Counted from the stretch's first letter, positions 1 to 7,435 are shown. The stretch is 11,432 nt of DNA from Thermoplasmatota archaeon (GCA_030595585.1 JAUVCY010000025.1:1-11432); one strand, 5' to 3'. Made by a program: numbers and translations. The notes: generated by a model not told the origin, from the sequence alone.

Positions 1-1763
1 TTGCCCCTGGACTGCCTTGAACCCACGGGTATATTGTATCCCTTGAGCCAGAAAACCCTCCCGCGGGACGTGAAGAACAGAATGTGGTCGTGCGTGGAGC
101 TCGGGAACATATCCACCACGAAATCCTCCTCCTTGGTCGCCATTCCCCTCAATCCCTTCCCACCCCTGTGCTGGGCCCTGTAGGTGTCCAGATCGATCCT
201 CTTGATGTAGCCGGTATTGGTGATGGTGATAAGGACGTCCCTCTTGTGGATCAGGTCCTCCAGATCGATCTCCTCCGCGTTCTCCTCGATCATGGACCTC
301 CTCTCATCCCCGTACCTCTCCTTGAGGTCCATCAGCTCTTTTTGTATGATCTCATTGACCCTGTGAATGTTGGCCAGGATATCCTCCAGGTCCGCGATCC
401 TCAGCTTCAGGTTCTCCCCCTCCTTCTTGATCGATTCGCCCTCAAGGGAGGTCAACTTCGAGAGCTTCATATCCAGTATGGCCCTGGCCTGTATCTCCGA
501 GAGGCCGAAGTTCTCCATCAGTGCGGACCTTGCAGCCTCCCCATCCTTTGAGGCCCTTATCATCTTGATTATCCTGTCGATGTTGTCCAGGGCGATTATC
601 AACCCCTCCACGATGTGAAGCCTCTCCCTGGCCTTCTTCAGGTCATAGGTGGTTGAGCGCCTTATTACCGTCCTGCGATGCTCCAGGAACACCGTCATGA
701 GCTCTTTGAGGGAGAGGACCTTGGGCTGTCCATCCAATACGGTGAGGTTGATCACCCCAAAGGTGGATTGGAGGTCCGAGTGCTTGTACAGCCTGTTCAG
801 GACCACCTCCGGAATCGCATCTCTCTTGAGCTCGAAGACCACCCTGAGGCCGTCCTTGTCGCTCTCATCCCTGATCTCGGATATCCCCTCGAACACCTTG
901 TTCTTTACATGTTCTGCGATCTTGATCAGCATGTTGGATTTATTGACCATGTAGGGTATCTCGGTCACCACTATACGGGACCTTCCCCCCTCCCTCCCCT
1001 CGATATCCGCCTTGGCCCTCATGGTTATCTTTCCGCGGCCGGTATCATAGGCCTCGTATACTCCCAGAGTTCCGTATACGGTCGCGCCTGTGGGGAAATC
1101 GGGAGCTTTCACGCACTCCATCAGGCCCAGCGTATCTATCTCCGGGTCCTCCATCAGCTTGATCATGCCCTCCACAACCTCTCCCAGGTTGTGTGGCGGC
1201 ATGTTCGTGGCCATGCCCACCGCGATCCCGGATGAGCCGTTCACGAGCAGATTGGGCACCCTGGAGGGGAGGACCGAGGGCTCCTCCAGTGAGGCGTCGT
1301 AGTTCTCCACCATATCGACGGTCTCCTTGTCGATATCCTCCAGCATCTCCATGGCGAACCTGGTCGTCCTGGATTCCGTATATCTCATGGCCGCAGCGGA
1401 GTCGCCATCTATCGAGCCGAAGTTTCCCTGCCCGTCGACCATGGGATATCTCAATGAGAAGGACTGGGCCATGCGGACCATTGAATCGTATACTGAAGAA
1501 TCGCCGTGTGGGTGGTACTTACCCATAACGTCTCCCACTATCCTTGCTGATTTCCTGTAGGGCTTGCCCGCAACGTACCCTCCTTCGTTCATGGCATGGA
1601 GAATTCTCCTGTGAACGGGCTTCAGACCATCCCTGGCGTCGGGAAGGGCCCTCCCCACGATCACCGACATGGAGTAGTTGAGGTAGGATGTCCTCATCTC
1701 GTCGACGATATCCCTCTCGAGAACGCCCCCTTGTTCTATCTTCTCACCCTCGGTATCTACCAT
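1..1763 (-). CDS. gyrA: DNA gyrase subunit A (3' end cut by window edge)
   Basis: This is the breakage-reunion subunit of DNA gyrase, a type IIA topoisomerase that pairs with GyrB as A2B2 to introduce negative supercoils. I translated 587 complete codons; the protein then leaves the window inside the C-terminal beta-pinwheel. The N-terminal winged-helix/tower region is intact, with YHPHGDSSVYD (residues 83-93) and the catalytic tyrosine Y128 in AAMRYTE, matching E. coli Y122. S89 and D93 match E. coli S83 and D87, so the quinolone-determining region is of the wild-type kind. The GyrA box is QHRGGKG at residues 531-537, which marks gyrase rather than topoisomerase IV; the family form is QRRGGKG or QRRGGRG, so H532 is a variation. 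The ATG at 1763 follows a GGAGG motif and lies 13 bp after the gyrB stop, so the two are cotranscribed. The family normally exceeds 800 residues, so roughly 220-250 are missing here. Confidence 0.97.
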   Translation of the reverse strand, partial: MVDTEGEKIEQGGVLERDIVDEMRTSYLNYSMSVIVGRALPDARDGLKPVHRRILHAMNEGGYVAGKPYRKSARIVGDVMGKYHPHGDSSVYDSMVRMAQSFSLRYPMVDGQGNFGSIDGDSAAAMRYTESRTTRFAMEMLEDIDKETVDMVENYDASLEEPSVLPSRVPNLLVNGSSGIAVGMATNMPPHNLGEVVEGMIKLMEDPEIDTLGLMECVKAPDFPTGATVYGTLGVYEAYDTGRGKITMRAKADIEGREGGRSRIVVTEIPYMVNKSNMLIKIAEHVKNKVFEGISEIRDESDKDGLRVVFELKRDAIPEVVLNRLYKHSDLQSTFGVINLTVLDGQPKVLSLKELMTVFLEHRRTVIRRSTTYDLKKARERLHIVEGLIIALDNIDRIIKMIRASKDGEAARSALMENFGLSEIQARAILDMKLSKLTSLEGESIKKEGENLKLRIADLEDILANIHRVNEIIQKELMDLKERYGDERRSMIEENAEEIDLEDLIHKRDVLITITNTGYIKRIDLDTYRAQHRGGKGLRGMATKEEDFVVDMFPSSTHDHILFFTSRGRVFWLKGYNIPVGSRQSRG

Positions 1764-1771
1764 ATTCTCCC

Positions 1772-1776
1772 CCTCC
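1772..1776 (-). promoter_or_regulatory. Shine-Dalgarno of gyrA
   Basis: GGAGG directly follows the gyrB TGA stop and lies 8 nt before the gyrA ATG. It fixes the gyrA start and suggests that gyrA translation is re-initiated by ribosomes finishing gyrB, which would keep the subunits in balance. Confidence 0.75.
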
Positions 1777-3708
1777 TCAGATGTCAAGGTCGGTCACCTC
1801 CAGTGCGTGCTCCTCGATGAACTCCTTTCTTGGTTGGACCTGATCCCCCATCAGTATGGTGAACATCTGATCCGCCTCGATGGCGTCCTCCACCGTTACC
1901 TTGAGGAGGGTTCTGCTCTCCGGGTCCATGGTGGTCTCCCACAGCTGTTCGGGGTTCATCTCACCAAGCCCCTTGTACCTCTGGATATAAACGCCCCTGC
2001 CCAGCTCCTGTACCAGCTCATCCTTCCTCTCGTCGGTGAAGCAGTAGAACTCCTGTTTGCCCTTCTTCAGCTTGTAAAGAGGCGGCTGGGCGATATAAAG
2101 ATAGCCGCCCGAGACGATGCTCGGCATGTATCGGTAGAAGAAGGTCAAAAGCAGCGTCCTGATGTGGGCGCCGTCAATATCCGCATCGGTCATTATGATG
2201 ATCCGGTGATATCTCAGGTTCTCGATATCGAAATCCTCCCCGAAACCGGATCCGAACGCCATGATAAGCGCCTTTATCTCGTTGTTGGAAAGGATCCGGT
2301 CCAGCCTCGCCTTCTCAACGTTCAGTATCTTTCCTCGAAGCGGGAGGATCGCCTGGAACTTTCGATCCCTTCCCTGTTTGGCCGAGCCACCGGCCGAGTC
2401 GCCCTCCACGATATATATCTCGGATTCCGCAGGGTCCTTGGATTGGCAGTCGGCCAGTTTGCCCGGGAGGCCGCCCCCGTCCAGAAGGCCCTTCCTCCTG
2501 GTGAGGTCCCTGGCCTTCCTGGCGGCCTCTCTGGCCTGCGAGGACTGTATGGATTTTGCGATTATCTTCTCCGCCTCCCTGGGGTGCTCCTCAAGATACT
2601 CCCTCAACTTCTCGTTGACCAGGGTCTCGACGATCCCCTTGACCTCGGAGTTTCCAAGCTTTGTCTTTGTCTGCCCCTCGAACTGCGGTTCTGGTATCTT
2701 CACGGAGAGTATTGCAGTGAGCCCCTCTCTAATATCCTCACCCTGAACGGATTCGATCTTCTTGAACAGGTCCTCCTTCCGCCCGTAGTCGTTCATGGTC
2801 CTGGTCAGGGCGGATTTGAACCCGTACAGGTGTGTCCCCCCTTCCGACGTATGGATGTTGTTCGCATAGGTGAAGACGTTCTCGGTGTAGCTGTCCGTCC
2901 ACTCCATGGCAAGTTCCACGGAGACCCCGTCCTTCTCCCCTATGAGGGCGAACGGATCTGAGATGATCGGATGGCGGTTCCGGTCAACCCATTTGACGAA
3001 AGAGAGCAGACCCCCTTCGTACAGGAACTCCTCCTCTTTCCCGTCCCGATCGTCCTTCAGCGTGATGGTCACCCCGCCGTTGAGAAAGGCCATCTCCCTC
3101 ATCCTGTGGGCGAGGATGTCGAACTTGTACTCGGTGGTGGAGAATATCTCCTCGTCGGGCATGAAGATCACGGTCGTCCCTGTCTTCTTCGGGCTGGCCT
3201 TACCTATCATCTCCAATTTGGTTGCGGTCCTGCCCCTCTCATACCTCTGCTTCTGGACCTTCCCATCCCTGGTGACCATCACCTCCAACCAGCTTGAGAG
3301 CGCGTTTACCACGGATACGCCCACGCCGTGGAGCCCGCCCGAGACCTTGTATGCGTCGCTCTGAAATTTCCCACCGGCGTGGAGCTTTGTCATAACTATC
3401 TCCACTGCTGGAAGGCCGTAAACCGGATGTGGTTCTGCGGGGATGCCCCTGCCGTCATCGTCCACCCTCACGGAACCATCTTTCTGGATGGTCACATTGA
3501 TGGCAGTACAATATCCGGCCATTGCCTCGTCGACCGAGTTGTCAACCACCTCGTACACAAGATGGTGAAGGCCATGTGTATCGGTAGAGCCAATGTACAT
3601 GGCGGGCCTCATTCGAACCCCCTCCAGGCCCTCCAGCACCTCGATGGATGACGAATCGTAATCCCCCCCTACCTGTTCTCCAATTCCCTTCTTTTTATTC
3701 TCTGCCAT
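1777..3708 (-). CDS. gyrB: DNA gyrase subunit B
   Basis: This is the ATPase/TOPRIM subunit of DNA gyrase. From the ATG at 3708 it is 643 residues, the short GyrB form without the large insertion of the E. coli protein. The GHKL ATPase fold shows EVVDNSVDEA (53-62, with E53 and N57), DDGRGIP (84-90) and GGLHGVG (124-130). The transducer lysine motif is QTKTKLG (346-352). The TOPRIM domain has EGDSAGG (435-441) and DADIDG (508-513), which supply the metal-binding acidic residues. The GyrB tail contains QRYKGLGEMN (576-585). An in-frame ATG at 3777 would add 23 residues that do not resemble the family; I prefer 3708 because the family N-terminus starts there and GGGGAT lies 6 nt upstream as a weak Shine-Dalgarno. 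Bacterial-type gyrase in an archaeon reflects ancient transfer known for several euryarchaeal groups. gyrA follows in the same operon. Confidence 0.97.
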   Translation of the reverse strand: MAENKKKGIGEQVGGDYDSSSIEVLEGLEGVRMRPAMYIGSTDTHGLHHLVYEVVDNSVDEAMAGYCTAINVTIQKDGSVRVDDDGRGIPAEPHPVYGLPAVEIVMTKLHAGGKFQSDAYKVSGGLHGVGVSVVNALSSWLEVMVTRDGKVQKQRYERGRTATKLEMIGKASPKKTGTTVIFMPDEEIFSTTEYKFDILAHRMREMAFLNGGVTITLKDDRDGKEEEFLYEGGLLSFVKWVDRNRHPIISDPFALIGEKDGVSVELAMEWTDSYTENVFTYANNIHTSEGGTHLYGFKSALTRTMNDYGRKEDLFKKIESVQGEDIREGLTAILSVKIPEPQFEGQTKTKLGNSEVKGIVETLVNEKLREYLEEHPREAEKIIAKSIQSSQAREAARKARDLTRRKGLLDGGGLPGKLADCQSKDPAESEIYIVEGDSAGGSAKQGRDRKFQAILPLRGKILNVEKARLDRILSNNEIKALIMAFGSGFGEDFDIENLRYHRIIIMTDADIDGAHIRTLLLTFFYRYMPSIVSGGYLYIAQPPLYKLKKGKQEFYCFTDERKDELVQELGRGVYIQRYKGLGEMNPEQLWETTMDPESRTLLKVTVEDAIEADQMFTILMGDQVQPRKEFIEEHALEVTDLDI

Positions 3709-3800
3709 ATTCAGATCCCCGGATGATCGAATGCGCCAATTGGATATTGTAGAAACATACCTGACGGTGCATCCCATCGTTTAAGCTATGATCGGGTGAG

Positions 3801-3818
3801 GATATACTGTTATATAAA
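3801..3818 (-). promoter_or_regulatory. gyrBA promoter (TATA elements)
   Basis: Reading the minus strand, TTTATATA at 3818-3811 is a good archaeal TATA box. A second AT-rich element, AGTATATC, lies at 3808-3801. Use of the first would place transcription start near 3787, giving a leader of roughly 80 nt before the ATG at 3708. Use of the second would place it close to the alternative ATG at 3777. The BRE position upstream of the first TATA box is occupied by an alternating CG-rich tract instead of the usual purine-rich sequence. Confidence 0.6.
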
Positions 3819-3844
3819 CGTGCGCGCGCATACGTACGCGCGCA
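3818..3844. repeat. 27-bp alternating purine-pyrimidine tract (potential Z-DNA)
   Basis: Every base from 3818 to 3844 strictly alternates purine and pyrimidine, mostly as CG/GC dinucleotides around a central TACGTA. The tract is also an imperfect palindrome: GCGCGC arms surround TACGTA with one mismatched pair. Such tracts adopt Z-DNA or cruciform structure under negative supercoiling. It abuts the gyrB TATA box on its upstream side. Confidence 0.7.
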
Positions 3845-3946
3845 GGTATGTGGTAGCGCAGCTTACGACCATACCTGAAGGCGAGGACCATAAGGGCGGA
3901 GATCACATTTGAGGGAAGGGCCATAAGTTCGATGGGGCATGCTCGC

Positions 3947-3956
3947 AAATATAAAT
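3947..3956 (+). promoter_or_regulatory. gltX promoter TATA box
   Basis: AAATATAAAT lies with its centre about 30 bp before the gltX ATG at 3981. That is the spacing expected for an archaeal promoter whose transcript begins at or within a few bases of the start codon. The 24 bases before the ATG show no Shine-Dalgarno sequence, consistent with a leaderless mRNA. This also argues against the upstream in-frame ATG at 3939, which lies before the TATA box. Confidence 0.7.
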
Positions 3957-3980
3957 AGAAGAAGATGCCGATTAGGGTCC

Positions 3981-5669
3981 ATGAGAGACAAGGTGCTTGC
4001 CTACGCGCTTCAGAACGCCAGGGAGCATGATGGTAAGGCGGGCATAGGCCCGGTAATGGGTAAGGTCATGGCCTCGATCCCTGAACTTCGATCAGACCCG
4101 AAAGCTGCTTCCGCCCTGGTAAGGGAGATCGTGGATCAGGTGAACTCAATGGATGCGGCAGACCAGAAGATCGAGCTTGACAGGTTGGGAGAGCCGGAGA
4201 CCATCAAAAGGAAGAGAAAGGACACCATTGACGAGCTCGAGAACGTCCCAAAGGACGGAATTGTGGTGAGGTTCGCTCCCGGACCGTCCGGCCCCCTGCA
4301 TATCGGACACTCCAGGGCTTCTATCCTGAACGACGAGTATGTCAAGAGGTACGGGGGGAAGTTCATCCTGCGCCTCGAGGATACGAACCCGGAGAAGATA
4401 GACCCCGAGGCATACAGGATGATCCCGGAGGACCTCTCCTGGTTGGGCGTTGAGGTCCACGAGACGCACCTGCAGTCTGACAGGTTCGAAAGGTACTACG
4501 ACATCGCCAGATCGCTGATCGAGTCGGGAAGTGGATATACTTGCACCTGCGACCCGGAGCACTGGCGGGAGAGGAAGCTGGAGGGAAAACCCTGCCCCCA
4601 CAGGGACGATGTCGTGGAGGATCAGCTGGAGCGGTGGGATGGGATGTTCGACGGCACATTCTCTGCAGGAGAGGCCTCCATGATGGTGAAGACCGACCTG
4701 GAACATCCCAACCCCGCTGTAAGGGATTTCGTCGGCATGAGGATCAAGGACGCTGCCCATCCCAGGACCGGCGACAGATATCGTGTTTACCCTCTATACA
4801 ACCTGGCAGTTGCGATAGACGACCACCTCATGGGCTGCACACACGTGCTGAGGGGAAAGGACCACCTCAACAACACTTTCAGACAGGAGTTCGTGTACAG
4901 GCACATGGGGTGGGGCCTGCCCGCATTCATTCACTACGGGCTCGTATCCATCCCCAATACCATCCTGAAGACCTCCATAATAAGAGAGGAGATGTCCAGG
5001 GGGAACTACGCCGGCTGGGATGATATCAGGTTGGGGACCCTCAGGGCGTTATCCGGGCGGGGGTTCATGCCCGAAGCCCTCAGGAAGTACTGGTACAAGG
5101 TTGGGATCAAGTCGGTGGACGTCACCTTCTCCTGGGAGAACTTCAATGCGATGAACAAGGAGCTGATCGACGACGGGACGGACAGGCTCTATTTCGTGGC
5201 AGACCCTGTGGAGCTGGCCATATCGACGGATATTCCGCTGTCGGGCAGATCGCCCCTGCACCCGGACCACCGGGAAAGGGGATACAGGGAGTATGAGCAG
5301 GCCCCACACGACGGCGTCGTGCGGTTGAGCGTGCCCCGGGAGGAGATCGCAGCGCTCAAGGTGGGGGGCGTTGTCCGCCTCAAGGACCTCTGCAGCGTCA
5401 GGATACGAACGATGGAGCCGTTGACGGGGGAGAGGGAGGACCTCTCGGTCTCTGATGTCAGGGGAGGGGGGGGCAGTATTATCCAGTGGGTATCATCGAG
5501 CGGCGTCCCATGCAGGGTGCTGTTTCCAGACGGCTTGGTACAAGAGGGGCGCGCCGAGGTGGGGGCAAAAGAGAGGGCGCGAAAGGGTCAGATGGTCCAG
5601 TTCGAGAGGTTCGGCTTCTTCAAATTATCGGAAGAGGATGGTATTGTCGGCAGGTTCGCCCATAAATAA
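3981..5669 (+). CDS. gltX: Glutamyl-tRNA synthetase, archaeal (GlnRS-like) type
   Basis: This class Ib synthetase charges tRNA with glutamate in the cytoplasm. From the ATG at 3981 it has 562 residues, usual for archaeal GluRS. The helical N-terminal extension (about 1-90) typical of archaeal forms is present. The class I signature HIGH is at 107-110 within PGPSGPLHIGHSR. A zinc-type cluster C188-x-C190...C205-P-H207 matches the archaeal family, and the catalytic core continues through DDHLMGCTHVLRGKDHL (280-296). The KMSKS-equivalent loop reads ILKTSI (328-333), where archaeal relatives usually have something like LSTSKI or LSKSxI, so this loop is divergent. The C-terminal half is the beta-barrel anticodon-binding domain of the GlnRS type. 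In archaea that lack GlnRS, this enzyme commonly makes Glu-tRNAGln for the GatDE amidotransferase; whether that holds here cannot be seen. It is divergent from gyrBA and has its own promoter. Confidence 0.97.
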   Translation: MRDKVLAYALQNAREHDGKAGIGPVMGKVMASIPELRSDPKAASALVREIVDQVNSMDAADQKIELDRLGEPETIKRKRKDTIDELENVPKDGIVVRFAPGPSGPLHIGHSRASILNDEYVKRYGGKFILRLEDTNPEKIDPEAYRMIPEDLSWLGVEVHETHLQSDRFERYYDIARSLIESGSGYTCTCDPEHWRERKLEGKPCPHRDDVVEDQLERWDGMFDGTFSAGEASMMVKTDLEHPNPAVRDFVGMRIKDAAHPRTGDRYRVYPLYNLAVAIDDHLMGCTHVLRGKDHLNNTFRQEFVYRHMGWGLPAFIHYGLVSIPNTILKTSIIREEMSRGNYAGWDDIRLGTLRALSGRGFMPEALRKYWYKVGIKSVDVTFSWENFNAMNKELIDDGTDRLYFVADPVELAISTDIPLSGRSPLHPDHRERGYREYEQAPHDGVVRLSVPREEIAALKVGGVVRLKDLCSVRIRTMEPLTGEREDLSVSDVRGGGGSIIQWVSSSGVPCRVLFPDGLVQEGRAEVGAKERARKGQMVQFERFGFFKLSEEDGIVGRFAHK

Positions 5670-5694
5670 GTGGGGGGCACAATAGAGCGATCGC

Positions 5695-5718
5695 TTTGGT
5701 CGGCCTTTTCGGACCAAA
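5695..5718 (+). terminator. Inverted repeat after gltX, possible terminator
   Basis: TTTGGTC (5695-5701) and GACCAAA (5712-5718) form a 7-bp stem with a 10-nt loop that contains TTTT. The repeat starts 26 bp after the gltX stop and ends before the next TATA box, a reasonable place for a terminator. No strong T-run follows the stem on the plus strand, so function is uncertain. The palindrome GCGATCGC lies just before it at 5687-5694. Confidence 0.3.
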
Positions 5719-5731
5719 ACCAATGGGAAGG

Positions 5732-5740
5732 TTTAATAAA
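5732..5740 (+). promoter_or_regulatory. Promoter TATA box of the phosphatase-NAD kinase operon
   Basis: TTTAATAAA is centred about 28 bp before the GTG at 5764, the same geometry as at gltX. No Shine-Dalgarno precedes the GTG, so a leaderless transcript starting at the GTG is likely. This supports the non-ATG start. Confidence 0.65.
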
Positions 5741-5763
5741 GTCCCAGGAACGTCAGCTCGCCC

Positions 5764-6585
5764 GTGAAGGAGATCGAACTTCTATTCAGGATCGCCCGCG
5801 GGGTGCGTGAGGGCATCATTGAAAGGTATCCTCACGGCGGAGGGAGCGCCGTAGTGGGCAGAGGTCCGGATGGTACACCCACATTCGAGATAGATGCCGC
5901 GGCCGAAGATATCGCCCGAAGGATACTGGACGAGAATGCGCCGGAGATGAACGTCCTGTCGGAGGAGACCGGCCTTCTCGATCGGGACTCTGACTCCACC
6001 CTCATTATCGACCCCATCGACGGGTCCCACAATGCGGTTAACGGAATACCAATATTCAGCGTCTCCCTGGCCATCTCCAGGGGGGCGGTGGGAAAGGTAC
6101 AACATGCGGTGGTGGCCGACATTGTCCGCGGAACCACATATCACGCCTCCCTTGGCCTTGGGGCTTTCCGGGACGGTGTCCCGATCCACACAAGGGAGAT
6201 GGTCCTCGAAGAGGCCACATTCTCCTCCTACCTCTCCAGGTTCAACATGGGGGCGAATGGTTCTCTTCTCTCGCTGTCCAACAAGGGGAGATACCTGGGA
6301 TGTGTCTCCCTGGAGATGTGTCTGGTGGCCCAGGGCTCCATGGACCTCATGGCAATGCTTTCAAGGCCCCCCAGGATGATCGACATCGCCGCGGGCACCC
6401 TCATCCTGAAGGAGGCCGGAGGAAACACGTACGGGTCTCAAGACGGCGGGAAGTGGAGGGAATACATATTAACCAATGAAGCGGATGATATCGACGGTCT
6501 GATCTCTCTTGGCGACCCCTTATTCGCCCCGAGGATATTCGATCTATACCGTCGCAACGTTGATACGGAGGTTGGAGAGGAATGA
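5764..6585 (+). CDS. suhB: Inositol monophosphatase/FBPase-family phosphatase, possibly NADP phosphatase
   Basis: A 273-residue metal-dependent phosphatase of the archaeal IMPase/FBPase family. The metal site is complete: E67-E68 in LSEETG, DPIDGS at 83-88 and D207 in MIDIAAG. The N-terminal stretch DGTPTFEIDAAAED (36-49) matches the family's usual loop before the core. Archaeal members hydrolyse inositol-1-phosphate, fructose-1,6-bisphosphate or NADP(H), and sequence alone does not separate these. The stop overlaps the ATG of the NAD kinase gene (ATGA), so the two are translationally coupled. In Methanocaldococcus jannaschii the equivalent pair is one polypeptide (MJ0917) with NADP phosphatase and NAD kinase activities, which makes NADP(H) a good substrate guess. 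Start is the GTG at 5764; a TATA box 28 bp upstream leaves no room for a leader. The symbol suhB names the family only. Confidence 0.92.
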   Translation: MKEIELLFRIARGVREGIIERYPHGGGSAVVGRGPDGTPTFEIDAAAEDIARRILDENAPEMNVLSEETGLLDRDSDSTLIIDPIDGSHNAVNGIPIFSVSLAISRGAVGKVQHAVVADIVRGTTYHASLGLGAFRDGVPIHTREMVLEEATFSSYLSRFNMGANGSLLSLSNKGRYLGCVSLEMCLVAQGSMDLMAMLSRPPRMIDIAAGTLILKEAGGNTYGSQDGGKWREYILTNEADDIDGLISLGDPLFAPRIFDLYRRNVDTEVGEE

Positions 6586-7427
6586 AGTTCGGCCTTGTAC
6601 CACACCCGAAAAAGAAGGGAGCTCTCGCCCTCTCCTACAAGATCCTCTCGCATATCGAGAGGCTCGAGGATAAAGGTGTGGACGTATCATTGACCATCTC
6701 GGACTACATGAAGGATAAGATCGAGACCGACAGGTTCACCTTCAAGCCGATCGAGAGGATCAAGGCTGACGTGAACCTCTGCATAGGCGGGGACGGCACC
6801 CTGCTCTATTCGTTCCAGCACAGCGGTAACCCAGTTATCGGCATCAACATCGGCTCCCTGGGATTTCTCATGGAGGTGGAACCACAGGATGCCATAAAGG
6901 CCGTGGATCGGCTGATCCGGAAGGAGTATATCATCGAGAGGAGGTCAAAGATCCATACGCTGATCAACGACGAGCCCGTTCCCGATGCTGCCAACGAGGT
7001 GGTGATATTGACCTCCACCCCGTCCAAGATCCAATCCTTCGAGATCTACGTGGACATGGAGAAGGTACAGAGGGTCAAATCAGATGGCGTCATATTCTCA
7101 ACCCCCACCGGGTCCACCTGCTATGCCATGTCCGCAGGGGGGAGTATCCTGGACCCAAGGCTGAAGGTGATCCAGATGGTCCCCATCTCCCCGTTCAGGC
7201 TATCCATCAGGCCGATCATCATCCCCGATTCCTCCACGATCTCATTGAAGATCCTGGATAAGCGCAGGGCGGCGACCCTGGTGATCGACGGCTTCTACAG
7301 AAGGAGCGTCAAGCACAAGGATGACATCCTCATGACCAGGTCCAAGAGTGTGGGTAAGCTGGTGAGGTTCGAGAGCGGTTTCTACCGCAGATATCATGAG
7401 AAACTGGTGAAGAAGGTTGAGGATTAG
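6582..7427 (+). CDS. nadK: NAD kinase (NAD+ kinase, ATP or polyphosphate dependent)
   Basis: This enzyme phosphorylates NAD+ to NADP+ and is the only known route to NADP. The 281-residue protein has the NAD kinase core: CIGGDGTLL with GGDGT at 69-73, NE at 138-139 in AANEVVI, and SDGVIFSTPTGST (167-179) followed by YAMSAGG. The central beta-sandwich domain continues through FRLSIRPIIIP (205-215). Position 180 is cysteine (GSTC) where alanine is usual. The ATG at 6582 overlaps the stop of the upstream phosphatase, with GGAGAGGA just before it. The arrangement gives opposing kinase and phosphatase activities from one transcript, which would allow control of the NAD/NADP ratio. The phosphoryl donor cannot be decided from sequence. 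Confidence 0.95.
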   Translation: MKFGLVPHPKKKGALALSYKILSHIERLEDKGVDVSLTISDYMKDKIETDRFTFKPIERIKADVNLCIGGDGTLLYSFQHSGNPVIGINIGSLGFLMEVEPQDAIKAVDRLIRKEYIIERRSKIHTLINDEPVPDAANEVVILTSTPSKIQSFEIYVDMEKVQRVKSDGVIFSTPTGSTCYAMSAGGSILDPRLKVIQMVPISPFRLSIRPIIIPDSSTISLKILDKRRAATLVIDGFYRRSVKHKDDILMTRSKSVGKLVRFESGFYRRYHEKLVKKVED

Positions 7428-7435
7428 GACAAATC

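Larger units (their letters stand above)
3756..3877. promoter_or_regulatory. Three copies of CATACCTG around the gyrBA promoter
   Basis: CATACCTG occurs on the plus strand at 3756-3763 and 3870-3877, and on the minus strand (read as CAGGTATG) at 3843-3850. The last two form an 8-bp inverted repeat with a 19-nt spacer. The flanks are similar as well: ACATACCTGA, CCATACCTGA and ACATACCTGC. One copy falls in the presumed gyrB leader and two lie upstream of its TATA box. Three copies of an 8-mer within about 120 bp of a divergent promoter region suggest an operator, but no regulator is known for it and the assignment is inference. Confidence 0.4.

Noticed and set aside
1807..2961. Long open frame of 384 codons antisense to gyrB, plus several others opposite gyrA and gltX
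   Set aside because: These are mirror frames of strongly recognisable genes in high-GC coding sequence. Their translations show no domain motifs and no start signals.
3939..3980. Upstream in-frame ATG as the gltX start
   Set aside because: It precedes the TATA box at 3947-3956 that fits the ATG at 3981, and the 14 extra residues do not resemble the GluRS N-terminus.
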